Shown: in pieces, positions 1-11,956 of the stretch
How the letters are laid out: each line of letters opens with the position of its first letter
Position numbering within the stretch: position 1 is the first letter of the stretch
Source: Liolophura sinensis
Lineage: Eukaryota > Mollusca > Polyplacophora > Chitonida > Chitonidae
Direction of reading: 5' to 3'
Assembly: GCF_032854445.1 (NCBI RefSeq)
Contig: NC_088304.1
Coordinates: forward strand, 14,893,704 to 14,957,703
Length of the DNA stretch: 64,000 nucleotides
Notes under the pieces: model-generated
What the model saw: the letters and a program-made list of their open reading frames with translations, nothing else
The model's database searches: none
What the model was told of the DNA's origin: nothing
Program-made: the position numbers and the translations under genes

Positions 1-158
1 GTGAACTGCAGTTCATATGAAGGGACACATGCAGTTCTGTGAACTGCAGTTCATGTGAAGGGACAGATGCTGTTCTGTGAACTGTAGTTCATGTGAATTG
101 AAATATGAAGTTCTGTAAACTGTAGTTCATGAGAAGGGAGACACGCAGTTCTGTGAAC
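1..158. repeat. 38-bp minisatellite, four copies
   Basis: Four head-to-tail units of exactly 38 bp begin at 1, 39, 77 and 115, each opening with gtgaactgcagttcat or a close variant and ending in gcagttct. A fifth unit starts at 153 and breaks off. The array runs off the left edge of the window, so its full length is unknown. Each unit holds the palindrome gaactgcagttc. No coding potential. Confidence 0.9.
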
Positions 159-595
159 CACTGATAAAAGGGAAAGACACTGTAACAACTGAAGTAACGC
201 AATTTAGCAACGCACTGCTATTGTGTACCCAAAATATTCATGTATTAAAAAAAAATAAATAAAACACTGATTTGATGGGCCACGATAACCGCCAGGAAAG
301 TGACCCTAAAACCAGTATTTAAACCAAAACAACTGAAGTAAACATCATTAGGAAGCTTACTGCAAACTGTAGTTGTAAATACCTTTTATATATAGTCGTG
401 GTGACGTTACTGACGACATACATAATCAATATGTTCCGTAAGGCCCTTCATTCAAGCAAAACATGTTAGTACATCCAAATCCAGTTACAGAGGACTTGGT
501 GCATATGCCCCTTTGCCATTTCACTGTACCATCTGTCCCCTAATGATAAGATGCTACTTTCTTACCCCTATCTTCCCCTCGAAACTATCGCCAGA
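159..595. other. Unannotated AT-rich spacer
   Basis: I see no gene, RNA or repeat family here, only an A-rich patch near 248-262. Short open frames entering from 513 are a by-product of the following minisatellite. Confidence 0.6.
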
Positions 596-1300
596 GACTC
601 GTTACTTTCTGGTATTATCAGCTTCCCTCAACACTGACTACCATCAGACAGTCTACATTCTGTCGTTACCAGCTTGCATCAGTACCGGTTATCACCAGAC
701 AGAGTACAGTCTGGCATTACCAGCTTCTTCATTAGCGGTGATCACCAGACGGAGTACGTTCTGGCATTACTACATTTCTTCATTATCCGTTATCGCCAGA
801 CAGGGTACTTTCGTTATCGTTATCACCAGACAGGGTACATTCTGGCATTACCAGCTTGCCTCATTACCGGTTATCACCAGACAGGGTGCATTCTGGCATT
901 ACCAGCTTGCCTCATTACCGGTTATCACCAGACAGGGTGCATTCTGTCATTACCAGCTTGCCTCCTACTACCTCGTACTGCCTCCAACTACCAGACAGGG
1001 TAGTTTCTAGCATTACCAGCTTGCATCAATACCGGTTATCACCAGACAGGGTACATTCTGCCATTACCAGCTTGCATCAATACCGGTTATCACCAGACAG
1101 GGTGCATTCTGTCATTACCAGCTTGCCTCCTACTACCTTGTACTGCCTCCAACTACCAGACAGGGTAGTTTCTAGCATTACCAGCTTGCATCAATACCGG
1201 TTATCACCAGACAGTGTACTTTGTGGCATTACTAGCTTCCCTCAATACCGACGAGTGCCAGAGTACTCTTTGGCATTACCAGCTTCCCTCTACCGCCTGG
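596..1300. repeat. 51-bp minisatellite with a higher-order variant
   Basis: About fourteen degenerate units share the core ccggttatcaccagacaggg and the phrase cattaccagcttgc. Clean units repeat at 51 bp (for example 841 and 892). A variant unit carrying cctccaactaccagacaggg occurs near 960-1010 and again near 1128-1178, which gives a local higher-order period of about 168 bp. Because 51 is a multiple of three, all three plus-strand frames stay open. This explains the overlapping open frames at 513-1010, 674-1003 and 856-1305, which I do not call genes. Confidence 0.85.
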
Positions 1301-1330
1301 CGTAATTTCAGTAACAACATGCCTGTACTG

Positions 1331-2207
1331 AATAAGTGACCACTGTCGTCTTTGTACAGATATATACCCTTGTAAGTTATCGTTCTTGGACAATCTCTAA
1401 TCACCTATCATACCAGAAGTTCCATTCAAAGTTTGAACTCGCCGTTTAGGTGGTGGACCAAGGTACTTTATGTTCAATGTCAAATATATAACAACAATAT
1501 AAATCTAAGCAGATGAGAAAGTTGAAGTCAAATTCGGACTAATAAAATAGACATTTAATCCCGAGTGAACGATGTTCTTCCCCCCCAACGAGTTTAAATA
1601 CGAAACCAGCCTAATTAAATCAAATAGTGTGCTTGTGTTCTATTCAGATATGACCAAGGTGGGACACGTGGCCCTCGCTTAGGTTAGGTGTGTGAAATGA
1701 AGATGGCTGGAACACGCTAAAATATAAAAATATTATTGCAACCATATTTTGACCATGGTACCTTTGCCCAGGAAAGCAAACGGGAATAAATTAATCAATT
1801 AATTTAAAGAAGAATTATCAATAATATGGATTTAATATTCACAAACAATATTTTAACTGTGCCATGAATGGAGTTTCATGTCACCATGAGACTGATCATA
1901 AAATGACACCGCGTGAGTGGAGAATGGAATTAATTCAGAAGCATTTAAGTTTATCTCGAAGTCCAAGATTTAATAACTGAACATTTAGTTTACTCTTTGC
2001 ACAGCCTAGTAATGGATTTCAATTTGAATTTTCCTGTGTCAATAATATTACTTATGAAAAACTCATAATAAATCATTATACCAACGTCTGTGTAGTTTAT
2101 TCAGCTACACACCATTAATTTATCAACCGGCATCCACAGATGCTCATTTCGATGCTTAGATTAGCCTTTTGTCTTCATTGACGTATGTAATACATATATG
2201 TAAGCTC
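1331..2207. other. Unannotated stretch in copy A (repeated at 7839-8715)
   Basis: AT-rich sequence without a recognisable gene or repeat family. It includes the palindrome-like attaatcaattaattt near 1790. Its duplicate in copy B is nearly identical. Confidence 0.5.
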
Positions 2208-2218
2208 AACCTTCAGGG

Positions 2219-2472
2219 ACCTGCCCAGATGGCTCAGTTGGTAGAGCGTACGACCCTGGAATCCTGGGTCGGATCACACCTAACACTTTAAAAGAGGAAG
2301 TTTCCTCGCTTGACGTTCAGCATGAAAGGGATATTGCAATGACTGGTTGACCCGTATCAGTATAATGGCTCGGGCGAGGCTGCTTACTTTCCTTCCGTAA
2401 ATCCGTCCTACAACGAGGGGGTACATTACATGCACTCTAAGGACTCCTTCGTCGTTATGTGACAAAAAAATT
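2219..2472 (+). mobile_element. SINE-1 (tRNA-derived), copy A
   Basis: The head reads like a tRNA promoter: an A box around tggctcagttggtagagc and a B-box-like ggtcggatcacacc. The shared SINE-1 body follows (aaagaggaagtt, gttcagcatga, cgtatcagtataatggctcg, ccttcgtcgt). It lacks the terminal gacgttaaacccc tail of the longer copy at 53162. Imperfect 11-bp direct repeats (2208-2218 aaccttcaggg and 2473-2483 aactttcaggg) look like target-site duplications. The 61-residue minus-strand open frame over it is not a gene. Confidence 0.8.
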
Positions 2473-2689
2473 AACTTTCAGGGGGCATAATAACAGCAGA
2501 CAACTTTTTGTAATGATGGAAGTTATGTCCCTTATACTAGATTGTTTGTCATCTCTTATGCGCGCTTAAGCTGTTACTGTAATGCTCTCGAGTTGCACAT
2601 TGCTCTGTTCAGCGTGTAATATAATTACAAAATGCACCATGGAAAGAAAAAACAGAGCAGCGACGACAGTGTGATATCTAGCAAACAGC

Positions 2690-3195
2690 CACCCGTAACG
2701 GGTGGAATACGGCCTCTCGTCAATTTACCTCAGTTAGGGTTTTGTTCTAACTGTTCATGCAAATGCATAAATAGCAGTGTTGAAAGGACACTTGACGGAC
2801 ATTGGACGGATATTGGACCGATGGGTAGTATTGTTAACCATCAGACACATTAAAAAAATTAAAACTTTAGTATGTTGCGTAGTGTATGGCCCAAATAGTT
2901 TTGTGATATTGTGATACATATATCTTAAAGTAGCCTTTGTTTAGCGTTTTCAAATTTCATTCCTGGTTTCACATTCTCGCTTAGGACGAGAGTGCATGGC
3001 TTTGAGAAAATCAGCATGAAATTTTAACTCTAAACCTAATTCTAGACCAGTGACGTTTAAAAAAATGCAATTATCATCACTGCATGTTACTATCTTATTC
3101 AGATTAAGCCTTTACATGACCAGCTGGAAAAAAAAAGCCCAAATTGAGGTAACATGACAGGCGGACATATTTCACCGGTTACGTGCGACCATATA
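2690..3195. mobile_element. MITE-like inverted-repeat element, copy A
   Basis: The left arm (2694 onward) reads cgtaacgggtggaatacggc, then ctcgtcaatttacctca. The reverse complement of the right arm (3142-3183) reads cgtaaccggtgaaatatgtc, then cctgtcatgttacctca. The roughly 55-bp arms match in order at about 75-80 percent and enclose a non-coding core of about 400 bp. This suggests a small non-autonomous DNA transposon. I could not fix its ends or target-site duplication. A related arm lies at 34068-34164. The open frames at 2632-2853 and 3154-3414 fall on it and are probably not genes. Confidence 0.55.
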
Positions 3196-3639
3196 CCAAT
3201 TAACACATGTTCTTGGCTGTTTTTGGTTTCACTTTTTATGCTGTCTTTCATTATATTTGTTATACACATGTATCACGCATCAAATGAGCTAGGGGAGTGT
3301 AAACATCTTGGCCAGCCAATAGTACTGATCTCTGGCATAAACTGGACAATGGCTTCCCCACCTTCTCGATCAATTGGTTTGACCATGGGAGCACACGCTC
3401 CGGACAACAGTTGACCACTTTGGGAACAGTTTTACCCTAGTGCAAGCCGTGACAGGAAAACTTTGCTCTTAGGATCTGTGTTTAACCTTAATAGGGCGTA
3501 AACTTGATAATATTGGCCCACTGGGTACTCCGACAACCATAACCTGAACACAGTGCCGTGTGATTAATAATACATGATGGAAACTGTTACAAATGGTTCT
3601 TGGCTGTTGGAGATCGCAAATGAGTTAAGATGTCAGCGT

Positions 3640-3900
3640 GGTGCGTGATGTCCATCGGACCAGAACATAGAGATGCTGCCTTCCTGGTGGGGCATACACA
3701 AACAACATAAGTCAAGCTCATCCTAGTTTCCTCTGCGGTCGTATTTCGGAAGGTGTGACAGAAGCCTAAGGAAGGTTGTGGGTTTCCTCCGGGGTTTGCC
3801 GGATTTCCTTCCACCTTAATGCTGGCCGCAGCCGTATTAGTGAAATATTCTTGACAACGGCGTAAAACGGCAATCATATGAATAAATAAACAAATAAATC
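3640..3900 (+). mobile_element. SINE-2, old copy (copy A)
   Basis: The 3' half matches the SINE-2 consensus: gtgggtttcctccggggttt, taatgctggccgc, tgaaatattcttgac and cggcgtaaaac, then an AATA-type tail (aataaataaacaaataaat). The 5' half is too diverged to show a tRNA head. The minus-strand open frame 3587-3877 overlaps it and is spurious. Confidence 0.7.
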
Positions 3901-4905
3901 AAATCGCGCTCTCTGCTCGGTTTCCCGCCACCATAATGCTGTTTATAACGTGGGCAGGATTGAGCCTTCCAGTGTTAGCATGCTCTTCATGATCAGAGGT
4001 ATGGAAAACGTAGTCTCCTTCACAGGAGCTTTGAAGTGTGCCTGCATGCTTTAGTTTACAGGGTATCATATTTCACTCCTTACCTCAAGGAAGAATTCAT
4101 ATGTCGTCAATGCCATATGAATGGAATATGGGGAAAATACTGCTATAATTTCTTTAAAAAATTTATTTCACCGAAATCGAAACCTTATTAAAATTGTGAA
4201 GCAGTGAAACCAAAAAATATTTCGTTATAAGACGGTCACAATAGCGGTCGGAATTGGGCCAACATGTTATTTTTATAGCAGTCTACTTGTTGTTGGAGAC
4301 GAATAGCGCTCTGAAGTCAAAATAGTCTTCAAATTTTGCGCTTATCTTTTCAAGCTTTCTTTTAATGTACCCCTGAATTACCTCTTTTGAGATGTGAATT
4401 TGACTTCAACTTTTGTCTCTAATTGCAAATGATCTCGGAAAATGTTGAAATTGTTTGGATATGTGGGGACAAACAAAAAAAGAGATTACTTTCACTAGTG
4501 ATGCGTTTCACGGTTCTCGACGACCATGAATTCTAATAAAATTGAAAGCCTTTCTGTATTAACTCAAGGGAAATATTATACCCCCGTTCTGTCCTGTGCG
4601 ACAGATAAACTGTCAGCTATCAAAATAATCCCGAGGAGAAGGTTTCAAGTGAGGTATCATGTGTCCCAAGATAAAATGTGATCCGGACATATGTTACAAC
4701 CTTCTAAACACCTGCTGCCAGAAAACACTGTCCGTCCAAACACCTCGAGTCGTTATGAAGAAATGGATGATGGTTTGAAGAAGATGAGCATCTGGGTATC
4801 GAAGCTCTAAAGGCACAAAAGGTTAAAGCAGGTCAAATCTAGGCGTCAAAACAGACTTTCGTATACGGGACTCTCGTATACCAACCAACACAAACACAAA
4901 CACAA
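3901..4905. other. Unannotated stretch in copy A (repeated at 10410-11450)
   Basis: No gene or repeat family recognised. The copy B counterpart carries the extra 64 bp at 11071-11134, which contains a short internal repeat (tactgaaat twice). Confidence 0.45.
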
Positions 4906-5175
4906 ACGAACAAGAACCATAAGAAAGTATATACTTTGGTACGAGACTAAAACGGATTCATGCAATGAGAAGCAGTTAACGTTTTTCAAGGATCTCTGGA
5001 ATGTTTGACATTTGTATACGAGCCATCAACCAATAAGGACGTTCCAGGTCAATAATCGCAAGGCCAATTTCCAAAATGACGCATAACACAAACCAGCAAA
5101 GAACTAAGAAAGTATATAAAGTATGAAAATAGGACAATCATGCAAAAAGAAGCAGTCAACAATTTTCAATTATGT
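4906..5175. repeat. Dispersed repeat with internal duplication (also 11455-11720)
   Basis: A phrase of the type aagaaagtatata, then tcatgcaatgagaagcagt, occurs twice about 185 bp apart (near 4920 and 5105). The part at 5010-5115 matches, in reverse complement, sequence at 49205-49322 (aacgtccttattgg, tttgtgttat, ggccttg). It is therefore a dispersed element with at least one copy outside the duplication. Class unknown. Confidence 0.6.
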
Positions 5176-5416
5176 TGGAAAGACGCAAGGTATGTGGTAT
5201 GTTCTAAATGACTGAGTGAAATCAGTATTCAAATCGTGTACCATGCTAGAATATCAGTTGTCTGAATATCAGATAACAAAATATGTATCTCAGTTGTGAT
5301 TTGATTGCAGCTGCTCATATATCCAACGTGGCGATCTAATTCAACACGATGACTATACAGCCCCTGGCCCTGAGTTAAACGGAATTAGGCACAATCATAG
5401 AGTGTCAAAGATTCTG

Positions 5417-5750
5417 GAGTGAGTGAGTTAGTAAGTGCTTGGAGTTTAACGTCGTACTCAACAATTTTTCAATCATATGACGACGAAGGAATCCTTAATG
5501 TGCATGTAATGTGCCTCCTTGTTGCAGGACCGATTTCCACCGCTCTTTTATCTACAGCTGCTTCACTTAGACGCCTTACCGAAGGCAAGTAAAGCGCCCC
5601 GCCCTAGCCATTATACTGATACGGGTCAACCAGTCGTTGCAATATCCCCTTCATGCTGAACGGCAAGCGAGGAAGTTACAACTTCCTCTTTTAAAGTCTT
5701 AGGTGTGACACGACCCAGGACTGACCCTGGATCTACCGCTCCCGAAGCGG
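5417..5750 (-). mobile_element. SINE-1, 5'-truncated (copy A)
   Basis: Reverse-strand SINE-1. Read on the minus strand it runs from ccgcttcgggagcggtagat through aaagaggaagttgtaacttc and cgtatcagtataatggc to a tail of aacgacgttaaact type and a ctcactcactc end. The tRNA-like head is missing. The paired short open frames at 5626-5814 and 5705-5890 lie on it and are not genes. Confidence 0.8.
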
Positions 5751-6322
5751 AACACACCAGTTTTTGCATTAAAAACTTGCTGAAAGGCCGATATGTACAC
5801 GCCATATGCAGCACACTGCGGCATATTGCTACCCAAGTAAGGATAGTTTACTATTTTAATCTTGAAATTGAAACATCTCCCTTTCCGTGAGGTTTACCAG
5901 GCATGGAACCGTTTTGGTCTTGTACAAATACAAGTCAAGATAAAATGTACCATCTGGAGTATCAGTCAATTCCGCTATAACTTTCTTAAGGTTTACAAGG
6001 AGTAGAAAATGCTGTTCTGAGTGTCCAGAATATCTCTGGCGCTCTTCTTCATAACTGTATCTAATTTAGCTTAACCATGGGCTGAATGATAATTGCACGT
6101 ACTACATCAGTGTATCAGCCAATTACAATTGCGACTGTCCACATTACTCCAGTTTATGACCTCAATACAAATACAGTCGTTTAACCTGAAACAATCTATG
6201 AGCGAAATAATTGTAAATTTCTATCCTACGCCAGTTTATGAGCCCAGTCCTATTAATTATGTATTATACTGCAACAGTTCAAGGGTCAAATACAATTACA
6301 ATTGCATGTACTAATACCATCT

Positions 6323-6556
6323 ATGTATTTGCATGTATTTATTTGATAGGCCTTACATAAGAATTTACATTTACATGACGGCGGCCAGCATTATGGTGAG
6401 AGGAAACCGGGCGGAGCCTGGGTGGAAACCACGGCCGTACGTGGGAAGGTCTGCTAGCAACCTGCCACCGTGAGGTGGACTTGAACTGACAGTGACCACA
6501 TTGGTGAGAAGCCCCTAGGTCATTGAGCGGCGCTGGTACGCTAGCCACCTCGGCCA
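6323..6556 (-). mobile_element. SINE-2, minus strand (copy A)
   Basis: On the plus strand it shows the reversed SINE-2 signature: acgacggcggccagcattatgg-like sequence, ggaaaccgggcggagcc, cgtacgtgggaaggtctg, cttgaactgacagtgacc and, at the tRNA-like end, cacctcggcc. The tail end (tttatttgat) is diverged. The 72-residue minus-strand open frame on it is spurious. Confidence 0.78.
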
Positions 6557-6929
6557 AGTGTACCAGTGTACCAGTTTATGAGCGAAATACAATTATAGCT
6601 ATTTATTAGGTACTGGCGTGAAATGCAGTTAATGAGTCAGGTATTCTCTTTTGAGAAACTACACGTACACATCCTTTACATTTGAAAGGGATCAGCTGCT
6701 TGCACTAATCCAAAAATATCTGTTTATTCAGATGGATGGCCTTAGCTCGTGGCACTGGAACTGTGTAAACAAGTCCATCAGGGTTTCAACGAACGCAAGT
6801 TAAAAGTAATGTAGTTCAACTGGAGGCCACCACAGTGGAACATCCGTGGTGAACAAGCTGTTTTCAGGCTTACGTTACACCAAAACAGATCTTTAGTTCA
6901 AGCAGCAATATATACATCCGCCTGAGGCT

Positions 6930-7260
6930 GTTTGTCAGGCACTGGGGTGAGGTGCAGTCTCAGGTCAGGAGGGTTGTCAGGTACTGGTGCGAATTGAGGT
7001 CTCAGGTCAGAAGGGTTTTTAGGCTCTGGGATGAGGTGAGCTCTCAGGTCAGGTGGGGTTGTTAGGTACTGGGCAGAGGTGAGGCTTGGTCAGGAGGTTT
7101 GTCAGGTACTGGTGCGAGGTGAGGTACTAGGGTGAGGTGAGGCCACATTTGAGGAAGTTTGTCAGGCAGTGGGGCGAGGAGCGGCCTTATGTCAGAAGGT
7201 TTGTCAAGTACAGAGAAAGAGGTGCGACCTTATGTCAGAAAGTTTATTAGGTACAGATGT
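6930..7260. repeat. Degenerate GT-rich minisatellite (copy A)
   Basis: Irregular repeats built on aggtcaggagggtttgtcagg, tactggtgcgaggtgagg and variants, with a spacing of about 50 bp. The array is too degenerate for one exact period. Repeated in copy B. Confidence 0.7.
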
Positions 7261-7261
7261 G

Positions 7262-7834
7262 TTGTGTTGCCCCAATTATATCGGTGAAATTTCTTTGCAT
7301 ATCGTAAATGTTTAAAGAAAATTTGAACAAATAATAGATAGAGATAGATTACAGGTATTAAAAGGACATTATCTCCAGTTATTAATCATTAAAGATCAAA
7401 TATTGTAAATCAATATGCATCGATGAAGATTAAACCTTAATCCTTTATAAGGTGTTATATTTGAATGGAAAAAAATGTTCAGTACGAGGTAAAACCACAA
7501 GCACTCACTTACACCCCATGCATTCCCAGGTACTATATAAAGCTGTTGTTTTATACCCTAATGGTGTCTAACTAGTGAAACTAGTAAATATAGTCCATGG
7601 TGTCTGAATAACATTACATGTACTTATTACAATACATGCACCGTGGACACGTAACAGCGCAAGAAAATGGCCAAAAGCATTCACACATTCCACAGTACGC
7701 TATCTGAATCAAAACACTTAGCCTACACCTCTGAATTTACCATGCCTATTTCACACGGTCACACAGAATGGTGCTTACGTCACAAAGTTAAGAAAAAACC
7801 CCAAAAAAATGAAAAAGGGTTAAAAGGCGAGTAA
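7262..7834. other. Unannotated stretch in copy A (repeated at 13811-14386)
   Basis: AT-rich, with homopolymer A tracts near 7790-7820 just before the duplication junction. Nothing recognised. Confidence 0.45.
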
Positions 7835-8726
7835 ACTGAATAAGTGACCACTGTCGTCTTTGTACAGATATATACCCTTGTAAGTTATCGTTCTTGGACA
7901 ATCTCTAATCACCTATCATACCAGAAGTTCCATTCAAAGTTTGAACTCGCCGTTTAGGTGGTGGACCAAGGTACTTTATGTTCAATGTCAAATATATAAC
8001 AACAATATAAATCTAAGCAGATGAGAAAGTTGAAGTCAAATTCGGACTAATAAAATGGACATTTAATCCCGAGTGAACGATGTTCTTCCCCCCCAACGAG
8101 TTTAAATACGAAACCAGCCTAATTAAATCAAATAGTGTGCTTGTGTTCTATTCAGATATGACCAAGGTGGGACACGTGGCCCTCGCTTAGGTTAGGTGTG
8201 TGAAATGAAGATGGCTGGAACACGCTAAAATATAAAAATATTATTGCAACCATATTTTGACCATGGTACCTTTGCCCAGGAAAGCAAACGGGAATAAATT
8301 AATCAATTAATTTAAAGAAGAATTATCAATAATATGGATTTAATATTCACAAACAATATTTTAACTGTGCCATGAATGGAGTTTCATGTCACCATGAGAC
8401 TGATCATAAAATGACACCGCGTGAGTGGAGAATGGAATTAATTCAGAAGCATTTAAGTTTATCTCGAAGTCCAAGATTTAATAACTGAACATTTAGTTTA
8501 CTCTTTGCACAGCCTAGTAATGGATTTCAATTTGAATTTTCCTGTGTCAATAATATTACTTATGAAAAACTCATAATAAATCATTATACCAACGTCTGTG
8601 TAGTTTATTCAGCTACACACCATTAATTTATCAACCGGCATCCACAGATGCTCATTTCGATGCTTAGATTAGCCTTTTGTCTTCATTGACGTATGTAATA
8701 CATATATGTAAGCTCAACCTTCAGGG

Positions 8727-8980
8727 ACCTGCCCAGATGGCTCAGTTGGTAGAGCGTACGACCCTGGAATCCTGGGTCGGATCACACCTAACACTTTAAA
8801 AGAGGAAGTTTCCTCGCTTGACGTTCAGCATGAAAGGGATATTGCAATGACTGGTTGACCCGTATCAGTATAATGGCTCGGGCGAGGCTGCTTACTTTCC
8901 TTCCGTAAATCCGTCCTACAACGAGGGGGTACATTACATGCACTCTAAGGACTCCTTCGTCGTTATGTGACAAAAAAATT
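8727..8980 (+). mobile_element. SINE-1, copy B duplicate
   Basis: Duplicate of the SINE-1 at 2219-2472, carried along by the 6.5-kb duplication. It is not an independent insertion: it sits at the same relative place with the same flanks. Confidence 0.8.
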
Positions 8981-9197
8981 AACTTTCAGGGGGCATAATA
9001 ACAGCAGACAACTTTTTGTAATGATGGAAGTTATGTCCCTTATACTAGATTGTTTGTCATCTCTTATGCGCGCTTAAGCTGTTACTGTAATGCTCTCGAG
9101 TTGCACATTGCTCTGTTCAGCGTGTAATATAATTACAAAATGCACCATGGAAAGAAAAAACAGAGCAGCGACGACAGTGTGATATCTAGCAAACAGC

Positions 9198-9704
9198 CAC
9201 CCGTAACGGGTGGAATACGGCCTCTCGTCAATTTACCTCAGTTAGGGTTTTGTTCTAACTGTTCATGCAAATGCATAAATAGCAGTGTTGAAAGGACACT
9301 TGACGGACATTGGACGGATATTGGACCGATAAGTAGTATTGTTAACCATCAGACACATTAAAAAAATTAAAACTTTAGTATGTTGCGTAGTGTATGGCCC
9401 AAATAGTTTTGTGATATTGTGATACATATATCTTAACGTAGCCTTTGTTTAGCGTTTTCAAATTTCATTCCTGGTTTCACATTCTTGCTTAGGACGAGAG
9501 TGCATGGCTTTGAGAAAATCAGCATGAAATTTTAACTCTAAACCTAATTCTAGACCAGTGACGTTTAAAAAAATGCAATTATCATCACTGCATGTTACTA
9601 TCTTATTCAGATTAAGCCTTTACATGACCAGCTGGAAAAAAAAAAGCCCAAAGTGAGGTAACATGATAGGCGGACATATTTCACCGGTTACGTGCGACCA
9701 TATA
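9198..9704. mobile_element. MITE-like inverted-repeat element, copy B
   Basis: Duplicate of 2690-3195 inside copy B, with the same inverted arms and a few substitutions, including an extra A in the A-tract near 9645. Confidence 0.55.
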
Positions 9705-10148
9705 CCAATTAACACATGTTCTTCGCTGTTTTTGGTTTCACTTTTTATGCTGTCTTTCATTACATTTGTTATACACATGTATCACGCATCAAATGAGCTA
9801 GGGGAGTGTAAACATCTTGGCCAGCCAATAGTACTGATCTCTGGCATAAACTGGACAATGGCTTCCCCACCTTCTCGATCAATTGGTTTGACCATGGGAG
9901 CACACGCTCCGGACAACAGTTGACCACTTTGGGAACAGTTTTACCCTAGTGCAAGCCGTGACAGGAAAACTTTGCTCTTAGGATCTGTGTTTAACCTTAA
10001 TAGGGCGTAAACTTGATAATATTGGCCCACTGGGTACTCCGACAACCATAACCTGAACACAGTGCCGTGTGATTAATAATACATGATGGAAACTGTTACA
10101 AATGGTTCTTGGCTGTTGGAGATCGCAAATGAGTTAAGATGTCAGCGT

Positions 10149-10409
10149 GGTGCGTGATGTCCATCGGACAGGAACATAAAGATGCTGCCTTCCTGGTGGG
10201 GCATACACTAACAACATAAGTCAAGCTCATCCTAGTTTCCTCTGCGGTCGTATTTCGGAAGGTGTGACAGAAGCCTAAGGAAGGTTGTGGGTTTCCTACG
10301 GGGTTTGCCGGATTTCCTTCCACCTTAACGCTGGCCGCAGCCGTATTAGTGAAATATTCTTGACAACGGCGTAAAACGGCAATCATATGAATAAATAAAC
10401 AAATAAATC
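10149..10409 (+). mobile_element. SINE-2, old copy (copy B)
   Basis: Duplicate of the SINE-2 at 3640-3900 within the second 6.5-kb unit, with a few substitutions. Confidence 0.7.
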
Positions 10410-11956
10410 AAATCGCGCTCTCTGCTCGGTTTTCCGCCACCATAATGCTGTTTATAACGTGGGCAGGATTGAGCCTTCTAGTGTTAGCATGCTCTTCATG
10501 ATCAGAGGTATGGAAAACGTAGTCTCCTTCACAGGAGCTTTGAAGTGTGCCTGCATGCTTTAGTTTACAGGGTATCATATTTCACTCCTTACCTCAAGGA
10601 AGAATTCATATGTCATCAATGCCATATGAATGGAATATGGGGAAAATACTGCTATGATTTCTTTAAAAAATTTATTTCACCGAAATCGAAACCTTATTAA
10701 AATTGTGAACCAAAAAATATTTCGTTATAAGACGGTCACAATAGTGGTCGGAATTGGGCCAACAAGTTATTTTTATAGCAGTCTAATTGTTATTGGAGAC
10801 GAATAGCGCCCAGAAGTCAAAATAGTCTTCAAATTTTGCGCTTATCTTTTCAAGCTTTCTTTTAATGTACCCCTGAATTACCTCTTTTGAGATGTGAGTT
10901 TGACTTCAACTTTTGTCTCTAATTGCAAATGATCTCGGAAAATGTTGAAATTGTTTGGATATGTGGGGACAAACAAAAAAAGAGATTACTTTCACTAGTG
11001 ATGCGTTTCACGGTTCTCGACGACTATGAATTCTAATAAAATTGAAAGCCTTTCTGTATTAACTCAAAGGAACATTGAGTATACTGAAATATGTACTGAA
11101 ATGTATTTGTATGTAGCTTTGTTGTGTGGTATGAAAATATTATACCCCCGTTCTGTCCTGTGCGACAGATAAGCTGCCAGCTATCAAAATAATCCCGAGG
11201 AGAAGGTTTCAAGTGAGGTATCATGTGTCCCAAGATAATGTGATCCGGACATATGTTACAACCTTCTAAACACCTGCTGCCAGAAAACACTGTCCGTCCA
11301 AACACCTCGAGTCGTTATGAAGAAATGGAGGATGGTTTGAAGAAGATGAGCATCTGGGTATCGAAGCTCTAAAGGCACAAAAGGTTAAAGCAGGTCAAAT
11401 CTAGGCGTCAAAACAGACTTTCGTATACGGGACTCTCGTATACCAACCAACACAAACACAAACGAACAAGAACCATAAGAAAGTATATACTTTGGTACGA
11501 AACTAAAACGGATTCATGCAATGAGAAGCAGTTAACGTTTTTCAAGGATCTCTGGAATCTTTGACATTTGTATACGAGCCATTTACCAATAAGGACGTTC
11601 CAGGTCAATAATCGCAAGGCCAATTTCCCAAATGACGCATAACACAAACCAGCAAAGAACTAAGAATGTATATAAGGTGTGAAAATAGGACAATCATGCA
11701 AAAAGAAGCAGTCAACAGTTTTCAGTTATGTTGGAAAGACGCAAGGTATGTTCTAAATGACTGAGTGAAATCAGTATTCAAATCGTGTATCATGCTAGAA
11801 TATCAGTTGTCGATAACAAAATATGTATCTCAGTTGTGATTTGATTGCAGCTGCTCATATATCCAACGTGGCGATCTAATTCAACACGATGACTATACAG
11901 CCCCTAGCCCTGAGTTAAACGGAATTAGGCACAATCATAGAGTGTCAAAGATTCTG

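Larger units (their letters stand above)
1327..7838 (+). repeat. 6.5-kb tandem duplication, copy A
   Basis: The block from 1327 recurs almost base for base from 7835, an offset of 6508 bp at the left end. The outer left flank, the internal junction and the outer right flank all share ACTG (1327-1330, 7835-7838, 14387-14390), as expected for a head-to-tail duplication with a 4-bp microhomology. The copy contains two SINE-1, two SINE-2, a MITE-like element and a minisatellite, but no recognisable gene. An uncollapsed-haplotype assembly artefact is the main alternative. Confidence 0.92.

Noticed and set aside
513-1305. Three overlapping plus-strand open frames of 109-165 codons
   Set aside because: They exist only because the 51-bp tandem unit is a multiple of three; all three frames are open and no domain or splice context is visible.
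2221-2290. tRNA gene (A and B boxes)
   Set aside because: The tRNA-like part is fused to the SINE-1 body and the cloverleaf is poor. The same holds for the heads at 8727, 49341, 53162 and 58024.
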